This document shows positions 6,076 through 8,578 of a DNA stretch of 8,578 nucleotides, one piece after another. The stretch covers positions 1-8,578 of the forward strand of contig CAYVTD010000068.1 of the NCBI GenBank assembly GCA_964454445.1, written 5' to 3'. Within the stretch, counting starts at the first letter, position 1. Each line of letters opens with the position of its first letter. Position numbers and translations under genes: made by a program. The notes under the pieces were generated by a model. That model had not been told where the DNA came from. It saw nothing but the letters and a program-made list of their open reading frames with translations, and made no database searches. Source of the stretch: CAYVTD01 sp964454445. GTDB taxonomy: Bacteria > Bacteroidota > Ignavibacteria > Kapaibacteriales > UBA2268.

Positions 6076-6771
6076 TTAGTTCTTTAATAACCTCCCATCC
6101 TTCAACATTATTATCCTGTCAGAATGATCTGCCACTTCTTTGCTGTGTGTTGCTACAATGATAGTTAATTGATGCTCTGAGCGAATTTTTGTTAGCAAAG
6201 ATAATACAATTTCCGTATTGTTTGCATCGAGATTGCCTGTGGGCTCGTCGGCAAAGATTATTTGAGGATTATTAGTGAGTGCTCTTGCGATAGCTGTTCT
6301 TTGCTGTTCGCCGCCGGACAGTTCCATTGGCTTGTTTTTCTTGCGGTGGGCAATATCCATTTGCTCCATAAGCGAAATAGCTTTTTTTTCAGCATTTGAA
6401 AAACTCTCACCATTAATTAAAGCAGGCATCAAAACGTTTTCCAAGGCAGTAAATTCAGGTAGAAGGTGATGGAATTGAAAAACAAAGCCTATATGTTTGT
6501 TGCGAATCTGACTAAGCTTGTTCTCAGCTAATTTGGTGATAGTAACTTCATTATTGTTGATATAATAGCTAACATGCCCGCTATCGGGACAATCCAGCGC
6601 AGCAAGAATATGCAGTAATGTGCTTTTGCCTGCGCCGGAAGGTCCCATAATCGCCACAAAATCTTTCTTAAAAATCTCTAGAGAAATGCCTTTGAGCACC
6701 TCTGTCGTTTCTTCTTTTTTCTTTTTGAAAGATTTCTTAATGTTTTCAGCTTTTAAAATTAAATCATTCAT
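6076..6771 (-). CDS. lolD: LolD-type ABC transporter ATPase (lipoprotein release)
   Basis: In the LolCDE complex this ATPase powers extraction of outer-membrane lipoproteins from the inner membrane; related ATPases serve MacB and FtsE. The 231 residues contain all ATP-binding motifs: Walker A GPSGAGKST (43-51), the Q-loop in FVFQFHHLLPEFTALENV (96-113), signature LSGGEQQR (151-158), Walker B IIFADEP (171-177), D-loop GNLDA and switch His in THS (208-210). The FQFHHLLPEFTALEN sequence is characteristic of LolD. ATG at 6771 has no Shine-Dalgarno sequence. It lies 19 bp downstream of the IPT/SUMF1 gene on the same strand and is probably cotranscribed with it. No LolC/LolE-type permease is encoded beside it, so the partner must lie elsewhere. 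MacB-like or other MacB/LolD-family export ATPase is the alternative. Confidence 0.88.
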   Translation of the reverse strand: MNDLILKAENIKKSFKKKKEETTEVLKGISLEIFKKDFVAIMGPSGAGKSTLLHILAALDCPDSGHVSYYINNNEVTITKLAENKLSQIRNKHIGFVFQFHHLLPEFTALENVLMPALINGESFSNAEKKAISLMEQMDIAHRKKNKPMELSGGEQQRTAIARALTNNPQIIFADEPTGNLDANNTEIVLSLLTKIRSEHQLTIIVATHSKEVADHSDRIIMLKDGRLLKN

Positions 6772-6790
6772 TTACGTGATATTGTCAAGT

Positions 6791-8578
6791 TTATTTATTA
6801 TTTCTGACAACTCTGAAACCGACATAAGAAAAGTAGTTATCGTTAGTGCCAGGATATTCTGTACGCACCCAAGGGAAGGCAGTTGCTGCTCCATTTATAT
6901 ATGAGCCGCCGCGTGCTATTCTATCGCCAAAGCCTGTTGCAGGTCCACGTGGATCGTTGGCAGGGCTATTTGCATAATATTCACTGTCCCAATAGTCCCA
7001 ACACCACTCGAAGACATTTCCAAAAATATCGTATAAGCCCCAATCGTTTGCAACTTTCATACCGACATCCTTAGTGTGTTTTTCAGCATTCTCAGCAGTC
7101 CAACCCATGTTTTTTATCATTTGCTCGTTGAAATCGGAATTCTTTTTACCTGCTCGAGCTGCATATTCCCATTCCGCTTCTGTTGGCAAACGGAAGCCAT
7201 TCTTTGAAAAATTACACGTAATCTTGTCATCGCCATCGATAGTATAGCATTTTTCCAATTTTGTCATCTCTGAAAGGCGGTTGCAAAACTCGACCGCTCT
7301 GATAAAAGTTACTTGATTTACAGGTCTTTGGAGACCAAGTTCCGTTGGATGGCTTGGATTAGAGCCAGACATAACTTTCGACCAGATTTCTTGTGTTATC
7401 TCGTATTTTGACATTTTAAAAGGAACAGTAATCTTGACAATATGTTCTGGTTTCTCATCGTAATCGCCAGAGTTGCTGCCCATTACAAAATTACCAACTG
7501 GTATATTGACTTCTTCGACCAAGTAATTTTGTTTTTGGATGGTATATGGTTTTCCATTGCTTGCCTTGCCATTGTTGGCATATACAACAATAGAGCCATC
7601 TGTTGCATTATCAGGAACTTGGACAATAATTTTTTTATCTGTCCAAGATGTATATGTTGTTGCTTTCAAATCGCCCAATTTCACATAGCCGGCACCACGG
7701 GAATTGCCAAAGTTCATCCCGTTAATACCAATATTCTGTCCGGGAACAAGCAGATTATTATCAAGATACTCGATGAAAGGCGCCTCAGGATCTTCGTTTT
7801 GCTCGACAGTAAAATTAACCCGATTGCTTTGGATACCGTTTACAACCACATATAATTCACCAGAAGTAGCTCCGACAGGCACTTCGAGCTTGATTTTTGT
7901 GTTTGACCACAGGGTATAAGTCAATGCTTTTGTATTGTTGAAAGTAGCATAATTAGAGCCTTTCGTATCTCCAAAGAATTCTCCTGTTATTTCTATTTCC
8001 TCGCCAATCTTTCCTTTTGGAGAGCTTAGCTTAGTGATTTTTGGTTGATTCGGAGATTTTATTATTCTAAAATCGACGTCGTTTGTTTCTTTGCCGTTAA
8101 CGTAAACAAACACTTTGCCGGTTACGGCTCCAAGAGGGACTAAAGTCGTTATTTTTGAGTCTGTCCAAACAGGGAAATCACTATCAGATTTTAACTCTAT
8201 TCCACAAAACTCGACTTTGCTATTGCCTCGGGATTTGCCAAAACTTTCTCCAAAGATATTGACTGTTGCGCCAACCATGCCACTATCGGGCTGAATGGAT
8301 ATAATTTTCGGATCAGGTTTTGCTTGTTCAATTATTGTCAAAAGCACACTATTGCTGGTTTTGCCGTAAACTGATACATAAATATTGCCTGTTTTGGCTG
8401 TTTCCGGCACAAAAACCTTTATTAAAGTATCGTTCCAGGAACTGAAATAATAATCTGTGTTGGCAATGGCATTTTGGAAAAATACTGCATTTGTATCTCG
8501 TGTGTTGCCAAAGTTTTTCCCGTAAATTTTAACCATACCGTTTACGATTGTTGAATCAGGTGAAATATTTGATATTTC
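6791..8578 (-). CDS. IPT/TIG-repeat protein with C-terminal SUMF1/FGE-like domain, 5' end off window
   Basis: The frame is open through the right edge, so the N-terminus (and any signal peptide) is missing; ATG at 8536 lies inside a repeat and is not the start. Of 595 visible residues, 1-352 form four IPT/TIG-like beta-sandwich repeats of 87-89 residues. Residues 357-593 form a formylglycine-generating-enzyme/sulfatase-modifying (SUMF1) domain: IPVGNFVMGS, MSKYEITQEIW, RPVNQVTF, GFRLPTEAEWEYAARAG, GLYDIFGNVFEWCWD, RIARGGSYING and YVGFRVV. In true FGEs a cysteine pair follows the GGSY motif; here those positions are Asn and Ala (about 562 and 567), so formylglycine formation is unlikely and a binding or structural role is more probable. 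IPT repeats suggest an extracellular or cell-surface protein. No type IX secretion C-terminal domain is visible. It is followed after 19 bp by lolD. Confidence 0.9.
   Translation of the reverse strand, partial: EISNISPDSTIVNGMVKIYGKNFGNTRDTNAVFFQNAIANTDYYFSSWNDTLIKVFVPETAKTGNIYVSVYGKTSNSVLLTIIEQAKPDPKIISIQPDSGMVGATVNIFGESFGKSRGNSKVEFCGIELKSDSDFPVWTDSKITTLVPLGAVTGKVFVYVNGKETNDVDFRIIKSPNQPKITKLSSPKGKIGEEIEITGEFFGDTKGSNYATFNNTKALTYTLWSNTKIKLEVPVGATSGELYVVVNGIQSNRVNFTVEQNEDPEAPFIEYLDNNLLVPGQNIGINGMNFGNSRGAGYVKLGDLKATTYTSWTDKKIIVQVPDNATDGSIVVYANNGKASNGKPYTIQKQNYLVEEVNIPVGNFVMGSNSGDYDEKPEHIVKITVPFKMSKYEITQEIWSKVMSGSNPSHPTELGLQRPVNQVTFIRAVEFCNRLSEMTKLEKCYTIDGDDKITCNFSKNGFRLPTEAEWEYAARAGKKNSDFNEQMIKNMGWTAENAEKHTKDVGMKVANDWGLYDIFGNVFEWCWDYWDSEYYANSPANDPRGPATGFGDRIARGGSYINGAATAFPWVRTEYPGTNDNYFSYVGFRVVRNNK
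7523..8578 (-). repeat. Array of at least four IPT/TIG protein repeats
   Basis: Units occupy about 8315-8578, 8048-8314, 7787-8047 and 7523-7786, within the SUMF1-domain gene. Each contains a version of P(D/K)...G..v.I.G..FG(N/K/D)(S/T)(R/K)(G/D), then a conserved Trp in xxW(T/S/N)(D/N)xxI 22-25 residues after FG, then VP...A.(T/D)G.(I/V/L).V. The similarity is at protein level; the DNA copies have diverged. The first unit is already under way at the window edge, so more repeats may lie upstream. Confidence 0.8.

Noticed and set aside
7442..7855. 137-residue plus-strand frame rich in Cys and Ile
   Set aside because: It lies wholly antisense to the clear IPT-repeat coding sequence, has low-complexity content and no recognisable motif.
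7523..8578. Reading the repeat array as a DNA tandem repeat or CRISPR
   Set aside because: The similarity is at protein level only; no short identical repeats with regular unique spacers are present.

Overview
The window is an AT-rich bacterial stretch with mostly housekeeping genes in the middle and surface or secreted-protein genes at both ends. The gene content and signals point to the Bacteroidota/Chlorobiota/Ignavibacteriota assemblage (Ignavibacteria- or Kapabacteria-like). Pointers are a glutaminyl-tRNA synthetase, a SUMF1-type domain fused to IPT/TIG repeats, a secreted VWA protein, TAnnTTTG-type promoter elements, and clear Shine-Dalgarno sequences in front of only two genes. This placement is inference; no 16S or marker phylogeny is available here.

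Layout. Positions 1-802 (minus) hold a secreted von Willebrand factor A protein whose reading frame is broken twice and which runs off the left edge. Positions 803-1069 are non-coding and carry two tandem minus-strand terminator hairpins and a 9-bp direct repeat. A short family-2 glycosyltransferase (1070-1699, minus) is divergent from rsmG (1775-2434, plus; 16S rRNA m7G527 methyltransferase). rsmG converges on a SEDS-family gene, best called ftsW (2475-3596, minus; septal peptidoglycan polymerase). ftsW is divergent from glnS (3687-5381, plus) across a 90-bp promoter region. A TetR-type regulator with a TTG start follows (5474-6073, plus). It converges, with a 2-bp gap, on a LolD-type lipoprotein-release ATPase (6076-6771, minus). 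The ATPase lies 19 bp downstream of a large gene for an IPT/TIG-repeat protein with a C-terminal SUMF1/FGE-like domain (6791-8578, minus), which runs off the right edge.

How the genes relate. There is no single pathway. rsmG and glnS serve translation, ftsW serves division, and lolD serves outer-membrane lipoprotein sorting. The VWA and IPT/SUMF1 proteins look like extracytoplasmic adhesion or binding proteins. The only operon suggested by spacing is IPT/SUMF1-lolD. No RNA genes, insertion sequences, CRISPR arrays or phage genes were seen, and nothing here amounts to a clear new multi-gene system. The most notable points are the doubly frameshifted VWA gene, the SUMF1-type domain lacking the FGE active-site cysteines, and the orphan lolD behind a surface-protein gene.
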